A stretch of 35,254 nt of DNA from Carboxydothermus pertinax (GTDB lineage: Bacteria > Bacillota > Z-2901 > Carboxydothermales > Carboxydothermaceae): assembly GCF_001950255.1 (NCBI RefSeq), contig NZ_BDJK01000043.1:1-35254 (forward strand). The letters run 5' to 3'. Both the position numbers and the translations under genes were made by a program. The notes under the pieces are model-generated. The model did no database searches and was not told the origin of the DNA. It saw only the letters and a list, made by a program, of their open reading frames with translations. Of the stretch, positions 1 through 9,114 are shown one piece after another. Positions within the stretch are counted from its first letter, which is position 1, and each line of letters begins with the position of its first letter.

Positions 1-86
1 CATAAATTATATCATAAATTTAGGGGCTATTGTTATTTTATTCTACATTTTCTATTTTTTATAATACTTTTTTCAGGGGTCTCGGA
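1..86. repeat. 86-bp terminal inverted repeat, left copy
   Basis: Bases 1-86 are an exact reverse complement of 35163-35248; position i pairs with position 35249-i, and I checked every base by eye. The identity stops three bases before the GTG start of the first gene, so this copy holds the -10 region and ribosome binding site of that gene. The repeat is AT-rich and has no transposase or obvious target duplication. Confidence 0.95.
60..79 (+). promoter_or_regulatory. -10 box and ribosome binding site for the RDD gene
   Basis: TATAAT lies at 60-65 and an AGGGG ribosome binding site at 75-79, nine bases before the GTG start. No good -35 box sits at the right distance. The whole element is inside the left inverted repeat, so the right copy carries the same signals pointing leftward into the last gene. 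Confidence 0.4.
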
Positions 87-88
87 CG

Positions 89-571
89 GTGCAGTTAGAA
101 CGGGGGGAAGAGCTTAGTCAGACAAACCCGTTTCCGGTTCAGGCGCCGCACGGCATGGAATCGGAACATAGGCAGCAGTACGCTGGTTTCTGGGTTCGCT
201 TTTTGGCGGCGGTACTTGATAGTATCGCTTTGTTTGCTGCATTTACCTTGATCAATGTGCTCCTGGGAGTGGATATTTTCAATCCGCCTCCCGTCATCGA
301 TTTATTGCAAAGTATTGTTTCTATTATTTATTACGTGGTCATGACTGTGATTTTGGGGCAAACCCTTGGCAAGATGGCTTTGGGTATCCGTGTCATCCGC
401 CAGGACGGCGGACCGAACTCGTGGGGGGCCATCCTTTTACGGGAAACGGTAGGCAAATTTTTGTCGACACTGATTCTTTTTATCGGATATTTGATGGCTG
501 CCTTTGATCCGCAGAAACGGGCTTTGCATGACCGTATCGCCAAAACGTTTGTGGTGAAAGTCTGGAAATAA
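89..571 (+). CDS. RDD family membrane protein
   Basis: This is a 160-residue protein with a polar N-terminus of about 30 residues followed by an RDD domain. The opening of the domain has the typical Arg and Asp in FWVRFLAAVLDS (about residues 34-45), and three hydrophobic segments lie near residues 37-62, 70-92 and 118-140. The stretch GQTLGKMALGIRV between the second and third segments is typical of the family. RDD proteins are small integral membrane proteins whose biochemical role is mostly unknown; some are linked to ion transport. The GTG start is chosen for the AGGGG upstream; an ATG at 155 would remove only the polar leader but has no visible ribosome binding site. It stands alone and its promoter lies within the repeat at the window edge. 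Confidence 0.8.
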   Translation: MQLERGEELSQTNPFPVQAPHGMESEHRQQYAGFWVRFLAAVLDSIALFAAFTLINVLLGVDIFNPPPVIDLLQSIVSIIYYVVMTVILGQTLGKMALGIRVIRQDGGPNSWGAILLRETVGKFLSTLILFIGYLMAAFDPQKRALHDRIAKTFVVKVWK

Positions 572-864
572 CCGTCGAGGAACAATTGTAATGCATCTTA
601 CATCCGGCCTCCCCCTTTGGCGATTGCTGTTTCAGAACAGTAGAAAAGACCTTTTTGACGGGCAGGAGGTCTCTTTTGTTGGCTATTTTTCTAAAATCCT
701 TACTCTTGTTTGATTTCGCGAGCTTAGTATCAAACTCTATAATAGAAAATCAATTTTTCCTGCATTGGCAGGTTTTTTCTTTTCTTTAGGGACTAAAAAA
801 GGATTTTTTTCTTTTTTAGCTAATATTAAATATACCTAATTTTTAATATTTGCGGGGGATAAAG
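572..864. other. Gene-free stretch with small hairpins
   Basis: I see no credible coding region here. The stretch holds a CTGTT/AACAG mini-hairpin near 627-640, an AGACCT/AGGTCT hairpin (647-652 with 667-672) followed by a short T-rich tract, a spaced inverted repeat GTTTGAT (708-714) / ATCAAAC (729-735) immediately before a TATAAT at 738-743, and a clear terminator at 759-777. Confidence 0.5.
759..778 (+). terminator. Rho-independent terminator
   Basis: CCTGC (759-763), loop ATTG and GCAGG (768-772) are followed by six T residues. It would end transcripts from the RDD gene or from the possible promoter at 738-743, and it insulates the downstream thpR gene. Confidence 0.65.
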
Positions 865-1398
865 ATGCGTTTATTTTTTGCAGTGGATTTTCCCGATGGA
901 TTAAAAGAAGAAATTTATCAGGATATAACACCTTTATTTACGTACCACGGGGTTAAGTGGGTAGCAAAAGAGAACTACCACTTAACTTTAGCTTTTTTGG
1001 GGGAAAAAGAGGAAAAGGAGCTTTTGCAAATTGACCGGGCGGCAAAGAGCGTTCCTCAAGTCAAAGAGTCATTAATCAAAGTACTAGATTTTGGGGCTTT
1101 TCCCAATTTAAAAAAGCCTAAAGTTTTATTTTTAAAAATCGAAAGTCCCGGGCTTTTAACTTTAGCCGAGAATTTACGTCAAAATTTAAAAGAAAATAAT
1201 GTTTCTTTTGACGAAAAGCCGTTTGTGCCCCATTTAACCATAGGCAGGGTAAAAGGGGAAATAAAAAATTTAGCTTTACCAAATTTTAACCCCAAAGAAT
1301 TTTCTTTTAAAAATTTTTACTTAATAAAAAGCATTTTAACCCCTGAAGGACCGATTTACGAAAAAATAAAAAGCTACAAAATATTACAAAATGCTTAA
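865..1398 (+). CDS. thpR: RNA 2',3'-cyclic phosphodiesterase (LigT/ThpR family)
   Basis: The 177-residue protein has the two HxTx motifs of the 2H phosphoesterase superfamily: H39-L-T41 in YHLTLAFLG and H123-L-T125 in PHLTIGRVK. The family hydrolyses 2',3'-cyclic phosphate ends of RNA to 2'-phosphates, and some members ligate tRNA halves in vitro. The length is normal for bacterial ThpR. An upstream in-frame TTG at 850 exists, but the ATG at 865 follows a GGGGGAT tract at the right distance and begins with the canonical MRLFFAVDFP. The gene sits alone, 81 bases before the flavoprotein gene. Confidence 0.9.
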   Translation: MRLFFAVDFPDGLKEEIYQDITPLFTYHGVKWVAKENYHLTLAFLGEKEEKELLQIDRAAKSVPQVKESLIKVLDFGAFPNLKKPKVLFLKIESPGLLTLAENLRQNLKENNVSFDEKPFVPHLTIGRVKGEIKNLALPNFNPKEFSFKNFYLIKSILTPEGPIYEKIKSYKILQNA

Positions 1399-1479
1399 GA
1401 ATTTGTTAAAATTAAATTTTATGAAGGAAAAAGAGCCATGGAAATCGTATTTATAGGAAGGTATAAAGGAGGCATATAA

Positions 1480-2097
1480 ATGAAAGTTGTAGTTTTAAAC
1501 GGAAGTCCTAATAAAAATGGCAACTGTACTTATCTTGCGGGGGTAATAAAAAATCTTGCCAGTGAGTATAATGCAGAAACTGTAATTATCAATGTTGATG
1601 AAATTATGCGCCGCCAAAAAATCCCTTACTGTATCCATTGCTCGGCACCTTGTTCGGGGGTTTGCTACAAGGGAACGGAATTAGAAGCTGCCTATCTTCA
1701 GCTTGGTTCTGCTGATGCGGTAATCATGCTCTCACCGGTTTACTTCGGCACTGTATCGGCGCAATTAAAAGCTTTTTGGGATAAAACCCGAAGACTTAGG
1801 GACAGAAAGCTTCTTGTTAATGTAGTGGGAGCGGCGGCCACCGTTGGCGGTTCGCGCTTCGGGGGCCAGGAGACCACTATATCTACCCTCCACGACATGA
1901 TGCTGGTTCAAGGTATGACCGTAGTAGGCGATGGTTTGTTTACCGCCGATGCCGGACACCAGGGGGCGTGCTTTACCCGTCCGGCCGAAGAGGAGCAAAA
2001 CGGTGTTAAAAGGCTTGAGATATTAGTAAAAAGGGTGTTGGAGGTAGCTAAAGCTACCGAAAGTTTAAGGGAAAAGCGGGAGGTTACTTTATTTTAA
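1480..2097 (+). CDS. NADPH-dependent FMN reductase-like flavoprotein with four clustered cysteines
   Basis: This 205-residue protein has a flavodoxin-like fold. The N-terminus MKVVVLNGSPNKNGNC carries the phosphate-binding loop for FMN, and LSPVYFGTVSAQLKAFWDK (about residues 87-105) is the second FMN-contact motif. Between them lie C51, C54, C58 and C62 (C-x2-C-x3-C-x3-C), in the position where iron-sulfur flavoproteins carry a compact cysteine motif for a [4Fe-4S] cluster. The spacing is not the classical one, so cluster binding is inference. The start is supported by AAAGGAGG ten bases upstream. The electron donor and acceptor cannot be told from sequence. The next gene begins 15 bases downstream. 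Confidence 0.8.
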   Translation: MKVVVLNGSPNKNGNCTYLAGVIKNLASEYNAETVIINVDEIMRRQKIPYCIHCSAPCSGVCYKGTELEAAYLQLGSADAVIMLSPVYFGTVSAQLKAFWDKTRRLRDRKLLVNVVGAAATVGGSRFGGQETTISTLHDMMLVQGMTVVGDGLFTADAGHQGACFTRPAEEEQNGVKRLEILVKRVLEVAKATESLREKREVTLF

Positions 2098-2111
2098 CGG
2101 AGCGATAATTT

Positions 2112-3110
2112 ATGTTAATCCGGGAGACCATTGAAGAGCGGGAGCTTAGAGAATTATCTCCCTATGCGGCCAAGAGCCGGCAGACTAAAGGAAGGCTGAA
2201 ACCGGAAGAGGAATGTCCGATCCGTACCGCTTATCAGCGGGACCGGGATCGGATTGTCCATTCCAAGGCCTTTCGCCGGTTAAAACATAAAACCCAGGTG
2301 TTTATTGCCCCGGAAGGGGATCATTACCGGACGCGCTTAACCCATACCCTGGAAGTTGCCCAAATTGCCAAAACTATTGCCCGGGCTTTATTTTTAAATG
2401 AAGATTTGACTGAGGCCATAGCTTTTGGCCATGACCTGGGGCATACTCCTTTTGGCCATGCTGGAGAAGAACAGTTAGACAAGCTTTTACCCGGGGGCTT
2501 TAAGCACAATGCTCAAAGTTTAAGGGTAGTGGATGTTTTAGAAAAAGGGGATGGGTTAAATTTAACCTGGGAAGTACGGGAAGGAATATTAAAGCACACC
2601 TGGAGCGAAGAACCTCCCTCGACCCTAGAAGGGCAAATAGTGCGGCTTGCCGACCGCATCGCTTATATCAATCACGATATTGATGACGCCATCCGGGCGG
2701 GGGTTTTAAAGGAAGAAGATTTACCCAAAGATTGTATAAAAATTCTTGGCAGGCGGCATCGGGACCGGATTAACACCATGGTAACTGATGTAATTAAGAG
2801 TAGTTTAAATAAACCCCAAATTATAATGAGCCCAGAAATAGAATGGGCAATGCTTGAACTTCGAAGCTTTATGTTTAAAACCGTTTATATTGGCAGTGAA
2901 CCCAAAAAAGAAGAGAAGAAAGCCAAATCTCTTATAAAAATGCTTTATGAACATTATTTGGAAAATGTATATCAATTACCCGAGGAATTTCAAAATATCG
3001 TTAAAAACGAAGGACCCGAGAGAGCTGTAGCGGACTATATTGCCGGTATGACTGACCGTTATGCTTTAAAAGTATATAAAGAATTGTTTATACCTCATCC
3101 TTTAACCTAA
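2112..3110 (+). CDS. dGTPase-like dNTP triphosphohydrolase (HD domain)
   Basis: The 332-residue protein has the signature of the deoxyguanosinetriphosphate triphosphohydrolase-like family: [14 protein letters not shown], then [14 protein letters not shown] (metal-binding His), then [13 protein letters not shown] (HD pair) and a later HDIDDA Asp. These enzymes cleave dNTPs to the deoxynucleoside and triphosphate and help balance nucleotide pools. It is the short, single-domain form found in Firmicutes upstream of dnaG, and it may share a transcript with dnaG here. Specificity for dGTP cannot be read from sequence, so I give no symbol. The ribosome binding site is poor (GGAGCGAT about six bases upstream). 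Confidence 0.88.
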   Translation: MLIRETIEERELRELSPYAAKSRQTKGRLKPEEECPIRTAYQRDRDRIVHSKAFRRLKHKTQVFIAPEGDHYRTRLTHTLEVAQIAKTIARALFLNEDLTEAIAFGHDLGHTPFGHAGEEQLDKLLPGGFKHNAQSLRVVDVLEKGDGLNLTWEVREGILKHTWSEEPPSTLEGQIVRLADRIAYINHDIDDAIRAGVLKEEDLPKDCIKILGRRHRDRINTMVTDVIKSSLNKPQIIMSPEIEWAMLELRSFMFKTVYIGSEPKKEEKKAKSLIKMLYEHYLENVYQLPEEFQNIVKNEGPERAVADYIAGMTDRYALKVYKELFIPHPLT

Positions 3111-3183
3111 AACTTATTTGTCGAAGAAGCAGGAAAAAGCGAAAAAAAAGAGAATAACTATTATTAAGAGAGCGGTGAAGGCC

Positions 3184-4911
3184 GTGTCCTATCAAGAGGT
3201 TGTAGAAAAAATTAGGAATCAGGTCGATTTAGTTGATTTAGTAAGCGAATATACCAGACTTAAAAAATCTGGTAGAAATTACGTAGGCCTTTGTCCTTTT
3301 CATAATGAAAAAACACCTTCTTTTTCGGTATCAAGGGAAAAAAATCTCTATTATTGCTTTGGTTGCCAGCGAGGCGGCGATATCTTTAGTTTTATTATGG
3401 AGAAGGAGAAATTAAATTTTAAAGAAGCCGTTTCGTATTTAGCTAAAAAATACAATATTGATTTACCGGAAACGAGTAAGACTTTTAGTAAATATGAACC
3501 TTTATACCGGATGTTAATGCTGGCAACTAAATTTTATCATGAAGCTTTAAATACAAAATTGGCCATTAAAGCTAAAGATTACCTGAAAAGCAGGGGAATC
3601 GCTGAAGAAACAGTTAAAGAGTTTATGTTAGGTTATGCCCCTTCCCCAACCGCTTTACCGGTTTTTCTAGCTAAAAAAGGTTACAATCCCGGGGAATTGG
3701 TTAAAATAGGAGTTGTGGCTAAAAGTTATTCCGGAGGTTATTACGACCGCTTTGCGGGAAGGATTATCTTTCCGATTTTTGACCGGGAAGGCCGCGTGGT
3801 GGGGTTTGGGGGCAGGGCCTTAGGAGATGAAAAACCCAAATACTATAATTCGCCACAGTCGGTGATCTTTGATAAGGGAAAGTTATTTTATGGTTTTAAA
3901 CAAGCCCGTACTGCTATTAGAGAAAAAAGGCAAGCTATTTTAGTAGAAGGTTATTTTGATGTTATTTCTCTGCACCAAGCGGGGATAAAAAATGTGGTTG
4001 CTTGCCTGGGAACTGCTTTTACCGAAGAGCATTTAAATTTTTTAAAAAACTATGGGTTTATTGAAGAGTTAATTCTGGCCTATGACCAGGATGCGGCGGG
4101 AGAAAAAGCTGCTCTAAGAGCTACCCAAATGCTGGTCCGGGATAAGTCTGAACTTACGGTCAAGGTACTTCGACAAAGGGAGTTTAAGGATCCTGATGAG
4201 TTAATTAAAAACCGAGGAAAAGATGCTTTTTTGGAGGAAATAAATAAAGCCCTGACTCCGGTGGAGTTTTTCTTAGAGCTAGAGCTTAGAGGAAAAAACA
4301 ACTTAACTTTAAATGAACAAACCGCTATCTTAAAAAAGCTTCTTCCTTACCTTGTGGCAGAATATGACAAATCACCGGCATTGTTTGCCGAAAGAATAGG
4401 GAAAATTGCTAGTCTAATTCAATTAAGCGAGGGAACGTTATTAGATGAAATTCGCCGGGAACTTACCAAAAATGAGGAAAAATCTTTAAAAAACTCGAGC
4501 TTTGGAGAAAATATCAGTAATGAAAATAAAAACTATGGCCTTTTAAAAGTTGAAACAGAGTTACTAGGAATGTTATTAGAATATCCTGAATATCGAGAGG
4601 ATTTTCTTAAAGATTTTTTTTCTTATGAGTTTCAAGGAAAAAACCAAGAACTATTTATCCGCTTAAAAGAAAATAATCTTCCCACTCAGGAAGATCCTTT
4701 ATATAGCTATATGGCCTATTTACGAATAAATTGTCCACCAGGGGACCCTAAAACTTTGTATAAAGGATATGTTCGGTATTTGGAGGAACATTATAAAAAA
4801 CAGCAAATACAAAAGTTAACCCTGGAAATTTCCCTGGCAGAAAAGGAAGGAAACTGGGATAAGCTCCAGTTATTAATTAATAAACTTCAACAACTAACTC
4901 AAAAAAATTAA
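3184..4911 (+). CDS. dnaG: DNA primase
   Basis: The protein synthesises RNA primers at the replication fork. It has, in order, a CHC2 zinc finger (C37, H40, C58, C61; [11 protein letters not shown] then YYCFGC), the primase core, a TOPRIM domain ([16 protein letters not shown], then [11 protein letters not shown]) and a C-terminal helicase-binding region, 575 residues in all, which is normal for Firmicutes. I chose the GTG at 3184: it gives the usual distance of about 36 residues to the zinc finger and follows GGTGA five bases upstream. A longer form from the TTG at 3118 would add 22 Lys-rich residues but has no ribosome binding site. It lies between the HD phosphohydrolase gene and rpoD, as in the macromolecular synthesis operon; rpsU is not present here. 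Confidence 0.95.
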   Translation: MSYQEVVEKIRNQVDLVDLVSEYTRLKKSGRNYVGLCPFHNEKTPSFSVSREKNLYYCFGCQRGGDIFSFIMEKEKLNFKEAVSYLAKKYNIDLPETSKTFSKYEPLYRMLMLATKFYHEALNTKLAIKAKDYLKSRGIAEETVKEFMLGYAPSPTALPVFLAKKGYNPGELVKIGVVAKSYSGGYYDRFAGRIIFPIFDREGRVVGFGGRALGDEKPKYYNSPQSVIFDKGKLFYGFKQARTAIREKRQAILVEGYFDVISLHQAGIKNVVACLGTAFTEEHLNFLKNYGFIEELILAYDQDAAGEKAALRATQMLVRDKSELTVKVLRQREFKDPDELIKNRGKDAFLEEINKALTPVEFFLELELRGKNNLTLNEQTAILKKLLPYLVAEYDKSPALFAERIGKIASLIQLSEGTLLDEIRRELTKNEEKSLKNSSFGENISNENKNYGLLKVETELLGMLLEYPEYREDFLKDFFSYEFQGKNQELFIRLKENNLPTQEDPLYSYMAYLRINCPPGDPKTLYKGYVRYLEEHYKKQQIQKLTLEISLAEKEGNWDKLQLLINKLQQLTQKN

Positions 4912-4933
4912 CCCAGAAAGGGGGGAATGCGGC

Positions 4934-6049
4934 ATGAAGGAAATAATGCAAAGCGAAAAACTCATGGAAATTGTTGAGAAAGGCAAAAAACGCGGGGTTT
5001 TGACATATAATGATTTGCTCGACACTTTGCAAAATGTTGATTTAAACTCGGAGCAGATCGATGAACTGTATGAATACCTTGCAAACCAGGGTATAGAAGT
5101 GGTGCCGGAAGTACCAGAGTTAGAAATTGACCCCATTGATAATTTAGATGGTGATGTAGATTTTAAACCTTCCGACATTGTTGACGAGGTCGATTTGGAT
5201 TTAACCATACCGGAAGGGATTGCTATTGACGATCCAGTCCGGATGTATTTAAAGGAAATCGGCCGCGTTCCCTTGCTGACACCGGAAGAAGAAATTGAGC
5301 TTGCCAAAAGGAAGGAAGAGGGCGACGAAGAAGCCAAAAGAAAGTTGGCAGAAGCCAACTTACGCCTGGTGGTAAGTATTGCCAAACGGTATGTAGGCAG
5401 GGGTATGCTGTTTTTGGATTTAATTCAGGAAGGGAATCTTGGTTTATTAAAAGCGGTAGAAAAATTTGACTACCGCAAAGGCTATAAATTTTCCACATAT
5501 GCTACCTGGTGGATTCGCCAGGCTATTACCCGGGCTATTGCCGATCAGGCACGGACCATTCGTATCCCGGTTCATATGGTAGAAACTATCAATAAATTGA
5601 TTCGGGTGTCGCGAAACCTTTTACAGGAGCTAGGAAGAGAGCCAACCCCGGAAGAAATCGCTAAAGAAATGGACATTTCGGTAGATAAAGTCCGGGAAAT
5701 TATGAAAATTGCCCAGGAGCCTGTATCTTTAGAAACTCCAATTGGAGAAGAAGAAGACTCGCATCTTGGAGACTTTGTCGAAGATCCTGATGCCAAAGCT
5801 CCGGTAGAGGAAGCTTCTTTTACACTGCTGCGCGAGCAGTTAGACGAGGTCTTAAAAACTTTAACCGAAAGGGAACAAAAGGTCTTAAGACTTCGCTTTG
5901 GTTTGGATGACGGGCGGGCCCGGACTTTAGAAGAAGTTGGGCAAATTTTTGGGGTGACCCGGGAGCGGATTCGACAAATTGAAGCTAAAGCTCTAAGAAA
6001 GCTACGGCATCCAAGTAGGAGTAAAAAATTAAAAGATTATCTAGAATAA
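4934..6049 (+). CDS. rpoD: Primary sigma factor (sigma-A/RpoD)
   Basis: The 371-residue protein is the length of Gram-positive sigma-A. It shows a region 1.1 helical N-terminus, region 1.2 ([21 protein letters not shown]), the highly conserved region 2 around residues 135-210 ([51 protein letters not shown]), region 3, and region 4.2 with the helix-turn-helix [20 protein letters not shown]. It directs RNA polymerase to TTGACA/TATAAT promoters such as the tRNA promoter right behind it. The start has a GGGGGGAA ribosome binding site and lies 22 bases after dnaG, so the two are probably cotranscribed. Confidence 0.97.
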   Translation: MKEIMQSEKLMEIVEKGKKRGVLTYNDLLDTLQNVDLNSEQIDELYEYLANQGIEVVPEVPELEIDPIDNLDGDVDFKPSDIVDEVDLDLTIPEGIAIDDPVRMYLKEIGRVPLLTPEEEIELAKRKEEGDEEAKRKLAEANLRLVVSIAKRYVGRGMLFLDLIQEGNLGLLKAVEKFDYRKGYKFSTYATWWIRQAITRAIADQARTIRIPVHMVETINKLIRVSRNLLQELGREPTPEEIAKEMDISVDKVREIMKIAQEPVSLETPIGEEEDSHLGDFVEDPDAKAPVEEASFTLLREQLDEVLKTLTEREQKVLRLRFGLDDGRARTLEEVGQIFGVTRERIRQIEAKALRKLRHPSRSKKLKDYLE

Positions 6050-6086
6050 AAGTAAAAGAATACCTAAAAAATCTTTTAAAAACTTC

Positions 6087-6115
6087 TTGACCAAACTAAA
6101 AATATTTCCTATAAT
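6087..6115 (+). promoter_or_regulatory. Sigma-A promoter of the tRNA cluster
   Basis: TTGACC (6087-6092), a 17-base spacer and TATAAT (6110-6115) form a near-consensus promoter. Transcription would start near 6122, about 20 bases before the first tRNA. Confidence 0.85.
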
Positions 6116-6143
6116 AAATCATGTCGCAAGGACACAAGAGTTC

Positions 6144-6218
6144 GGGCCCATAGCTCAGCGGTAGAGCTGCCGGCTCATAACCGGTAGGTCCCAGGTTCAA
6201 ATCCTGGTGGGCCCACCA
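6144..6218 (+). tRNA. tRNA-Met (CAT)
   Basis: The acceptor stem GGGCCCA (6144-6150) pairs with TGGGCCC (6208-6214), and CCA is encoded at 6216-6218. The anticodon loop CTCATAA gives CAT. The fold is not that of an initiator tRNA, so it is an elongator Met; a tRNA-Ile whose C34 is changed to lysidine cannot be excluded from sequence alone. Confidence 0.93.
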
Positions 6219-6253
6219 TGTTAAAGCCGGAAGGCTCGAAAGTTAAGTTATGT

Positions 6254-6329
6254 GGCCCCATGGTCAAGAGGCCTAAGACACCGCCCTTTCAAGGCGGTAA
6301 CCCGGGTTCGAATCCCGGTGGGGTCACCA
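6254..6329 (+). tRNA. tRNA-Glu (TTC)
   Basis: Acceptor GGCCCCA (6254-6260) pairs with TGGGGTC (6319-6325), with one G-T pair. The anticodon loop CTTTCAA gives TTC, the T-loop is TTCGAAT, and CCA is encoded at 6327-6329. Confidence 0.95.
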
Positions 6330-6330
6330 C

Positions 6331-6406
6331 GGGCGGTTAGCTCAGCTGGGAGAGCACCTGCCTTACAAGCAGGGGGTCGGCAGTTCGATCCTGTCACCGC
6401 CCACCA
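6331..6406 (+). tRNA. tRNA-Val (TAC)
   Basis: Acceptor GGGCGGT (6331-6337) pairs with ACCGCCC (6396-6402), the anticodon loop CTTACAA gives TAC, and CCA is encoded at 6404-6406. It begins one base after tRNA-Glu, so the cluster is one transcript. Confidence 0.95.
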
Positions 6407-6415
6407 GTGAAAATT

Positions 6416-6447
6416 AAACCTCAAACCACTAAGGTTTGGGGTTTTTT
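6416..6447 (+). terminator. Terminator of the tRNA cluster
   Basis: AAACCTCAAACC (6416-6427) pairs with GGTTTGGGGTTT (6433-6444), including a G-T pair, and runs into a T tract. It closes the tRNA transcript. Confidence 0.8.
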
Positions 6448-6479
6448 GTTTTTAACTACCTTTTTTGGTACAAATACTG

Positions 6480-6485
6480 TATAAT
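6480..6485 (+). promoter_or_regulatory. -10 box upstream of trmK
   Basis: A perfect TATAAT lies 34 bases before the trmK start and follows the tRNA terminator. I see no convincing -35 box at 16-18 bases, so this is a tentative promoter. Confidence 0.45.
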
Positions 6486-6518
6486 AGTTGCAAGTATAAA
6501 TTATCTAACGGAGGAATC

Positions 6519-7217
6519 ATGCAGTTATCGGCACGATTAAAGACGATGGCTTCTTATGTGATATCCGGGGAACCGGCAGCGGATATTGGAACCGATCATG
6601 CCCAACTCCCTATTTACCTAGTTTTAAATAACCTTTGCCCCCGGGTAATTGCAACTGATTTAAAGGAAATGCCGTTAAGCCGTGCCCGTAAGGTTGTGGT
6701 AGATTACGGCCTTTTAGACAAAATTGATTTAAGATTGGGGGATGGATTATATCCTTTAAAACCCGGGGAAGTTAAAAGTGTGGTAATTGCCGGTATAGGC
6801 GGGAATAATATTGCCGAAATAATTAAAAAAAGGCCGGAAGTAGCCCGAGAGGTTCGCTTAATTTTACAACCAATGGCTGATAGTTTTGACTTACGAATTA
6901 TGCTTGGGGCTAACGGTTATCAAATTATAGAGGAAGAACTGGTTATAGAAAAAAGCCGGCTTTACGAAATCATTGTAGCCCAAGCAGGATTTATAACTAT
7001 TGCAAACAAAATAGAGTTGGGATTAGGGCCTCTATTAATACGAAGAGGAGATGAGCTAGCGCGAAAATATTTAATAACGCAAAAAATAAAATATGAAAAA
7101 ATTTTACTAAATCTAAGCCGGGCCCAAAAGATGCATGAGGAAAAAATACGTGAGATAAAGGAGATATTAGCTTTTATCGAGGAGGTGCTGGCAAATTGGC
7201 CCATCCCCAGGAGATAG
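6519..7217 (+). CDS. trmK: tRNA (adenine-22-N1)-methyltransferase
   Basis: The 232-residue protein belongs to the TrmK (COG2384) family, which uses S-adenosylmethionine to make m1A22 in tRNA. The SAM-binding motif is AADIGTDHAQLPIYL near residues 20-34, followed by an ATDLKEMPL acidic strand and the VIAGIGGN loop typical of the family, with a helical C-terminal extension. The ATG at 6519 follows GGAGGAATC; a longer frame from 6465 would have to begin upstream of the -10 box. It overlaps the next gene by 22 bases, implying translational coupling. The order sigma-A, trmK, nif3 is widely conserved in Firmicutes. Confidence 0.9.
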   Translation: MQLSARLKTMASYVISGEPAADIGTDHAQLPIYLVLNNLCPRVIATDLKEMPLSRARKVVVDYGLLDKIDLRLGDGLYPLKPGEVKSVVIAGIGGNNIAEIIKKRPEVAREVRLILQPMADSFDLRIMLGANGYQIIEEELVIEKSRLYEIIVAQAGFITIANKIELGLGPLLIRRGDELARKYLITQKIKYEKILLNLSRAQKMHEEKIREIKEILAFIEEVLANWPIPRR

Positions 7218-8302
7218 CTTCGGTTATTGAAAAAAAATTTCCCCGAAAACTTGCTGCCGAGTGGGATAATCCTGGTTGGCAAATTTATTTTGAGAGAGAA
7301 GTTACTAAAATTTTACTGGCGTTAGATATTACTTCCGATACAGTGGCGTTAGCGTTGCGGGAAGGAGTAGACCTAATAATTACCCACCATCCGCTCTTTT
7401 TTAAACCGCTAAATTCCCTTACCTTTGATAAAGCTGAATCATTACCCCTTTTGAAATTATTGGAAAATAAAATTTTGGTTTATAGTATCCATACTAATTT
7501 AGACATAGCTAAAGACGGATTAAATGATTACCTGGCAGAGTTACTGGAGCTTTCTGAAATAAGACCGCTAGGGGAGGAAGTATATGAAAAACTTTATAAA
7601 CTCTCGGTTTTTGTGCCAGAATCTCACTGGGAGATAGTTAGAGAGGCAATGGGAGCAGCTGGGGCAGGCTTCATCGGTAATTACTCCCATTGTACCTTTA
7701 ATACCCGGGGTACTGGCACCTTTTTACCTCTGGAAGGAGCAAGTCCGTTTATTGGGGAAGTGGGGCGAATTGAAAAGGTCGAAGAAGTAAAAGTAGAGAC
7801 TATTGTCCCAGAAAAACTTTTAAACCGGGTACTAAAAGCAATGTTAAAAGTTCACCCTTACGAAGAAGTTGCCTATGATATCTACCCTTTAGAAAATAAA
7901 CAGTATTTAGGTGGTATGGGGAGGATAGGCGTAACTAAGAAGAAAAGTTTTAAAGAGTTACTGGCTTTTGTAGCCGAAAGATTAGAGCTCAAGAATTTGA
8001 GATATGGGGGAAATCTGGATTCATTTTCGCGAAAAGTGGCGATAGTCTCGGGTGCTGGTGGAAACTACTGGCAAAAGGCCAAATTTGCCGGTGCCGATGT
8101 CTTTATTACCGGTGATATAAAGTACCATGAGGCAGTTGCGATGCTCGATGCGGGTTTAAATTTTATCGATGCCGGTCATTGGGAAACGGAAAAAATATTT
8201 TATCAGCTAATAGTTCCACTTTTGCAGAAGGTAAAAGGGTTAAAGTGGATAATGGAGAAAAGGGAGCCGGTATTTAACTATTTGGTAAATTTCGGGGGGT
8301 AA
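7196..8302 (+). CDS. Nif3/YqfO-family dinuclear metal protein
   Basis: This is a 368-residue NIF3 protein of the longer Gram-positive type. The two NIF3 halves carry the metal-binding residues (ITHHPLFF and YSIHTNLD in the first, GDIKYHEA and IDAGHWETE in the second). The middle part (about residues 130-230, with VHPYEEVAYDIYPL) corresponds to the PII-like insert seen in YqfO. Family members form hexameric rings with two metal ions per subunit; the cellular function is still not established. The TTG start is supported by GGAGGTG eight bases upstream, inside the end of trmK. Confidence 0.9.
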   Translation: MAHPQEIASVIEKKFPRKLAAEWDNPGWQIYFEREVTKILLALDITSDTVALALREGVDLIITHHPLFFKPLNSLTFDKAESLPLLKLLENKILVYSIHTNLDIAKDGLNDYLAELLELSEIRPLGEEVYEKLYKLSVFVPESHWEIVREAMGAAGAGFIGNYSHCTFNTRGTGTFLPLEGASPFIGEVGRIEKVEEVKVETIVPEKLLNRVLKAMLKVHPYEEVAYDIYPLENKQYLGGMGRIGVTKKKSFKELLAFVAERLELKNLRYGGNLDSFSRKVAIVSGAGGNYWQKAKFAGADVFITGDIKYHEAVAMLDAGLNFIDAGHWETEKIFYQLIVPLLQKVKGLKWIMEKREPVFNYLVNFGG

Positions 8303-8306
8303 TATT

Positions 8307-9020
8307 TTGCAGCGAATTCGTGAGTTATATGAATTTATGCTATTAGAAGAAGAGGAACGTAAGCTTGCCGGTGATGACCGTATAGCAATAAACCGTCAGA
8401 GTTTTAAAAACGCCCGAAAAGCCTGGGAAAATATGCGTAATGTGTATTATGAATTAAAAAATGAGCTAACCCGGACTGAAAAGATAATAAAAAGCCTGGA
8501 AAGAGAGTTGTTGGGATTAGCCAACAAAATTAAAGAAATTGACCAAAAGCTTTACGGGGAGGGAACCAATTTAAAGCAAATAGAACAGTATCAATTTAAA
8601 CTTGAATTATTAAAAAATGAAAAGACCGATAAAGAAGAGCGCTTACTTGACATGATTTCCCGGGAAGAAGAGTTAAAGGAAGAGGCAAAAAAACTAAAGG
8701 AAAATCTTATTGCCGAAAAAGACAAGCTTTTAAAGTGGCAAGAGGAAATAAAGTTTGAAGAGGAAGAATATAGACGAAATCTAGAAGCTTTAAGGCAAAA
8801 GCTTAACAGAGAAGAAGAAAGACTTACGGAAAATCCTTATTATGCAAAATACAAGGAATTAAAAGAAAAGTATGGAAATCCGGTGGCTTTAGTAGATAAA
8901 GAAACCTGTTACGGTTGTTTTATGAGTTTGCCCTTTGAACTTACTAAAAAGTTAAAGCTTGGACAGGGGGAAGGTGCGATATGTCCGCATTGTAAACGTT
9001 TGTTGTATTACCCTAGTTAA
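8307..9020 (+). CDS. Coiled-coil protein with C-terminal zinc ribbon (COG1579)
   Basis: The 237-residue protein is almost entirely charged heptad-like helix from about residue 30 to 190, then ends in a C4 zinc ribbon: CYGCF and CPHCKR separated by about 26 residues. This is the COG1579 architecture, found in many bacteria next to nif3. Its function is not firmly established; the zinc ribbon suggests nucleic-acid or protein contact. The TTG start lies six bases after a GGGGGGT tract, and the gene follows nif3 by four bases, so it is the third gene of the trmK operon. It faces the RNase P RNA gene. Confidence 0.85.
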   Translation: MQRIRELYEFMLLEEEERKLAGDDRIAINRQSFKNARKAWENMRNVYYELKNELTRTEKIIKSLERELLGLANKIKEIDQKLYGEGTNLKQIEQYQFKLELLKNEKTDKEERLLDMISREEELKEEAKKLKENLIAEKDKLLKWQEEIKFEEEEYRRNLEALRQKLNREEERLTENPYYAKYKELKEKYGNPVALVDKETCYGCFMSLPFELTKKLKLGQGEGAICPHCKRLLYYPS

Positions 9021-9093
9021 TAAAAAGGTACAAGAATTATAACTGCAACCACCAAAAGATTAGGATAGCTACCGATGGGCTTTATAACGACAT

Positions 9094-9114
9094 AAAAAAT
9101 TAACTAAATTTTTT
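9094..9114. terminator. AT-only hairpin between convergent transcripts
   Basis: AAAAAATT (9094-9101), loop AACTA and AATTTTTT (9107-9114) form a symmetric hairpin with a T tract on either strand. It lies between the zinc-ribbon gene and the 3' end of the RNase P RNA, so it could end both. The stem contains no G-C pair, so it is weak. Confidence 0.35.

Noticed and set aside
1421-1479. Very short frames before the flavoprotein gene
   Set aside because: Eleven and thirteen codons, overlapping in different frames, no support beyond the start codon.
3118-3183. Longer primase start at the TTG
   Set aside because: No ribosome binding site and an N-terminus not seen in the family; GTG at 3184 fits better.
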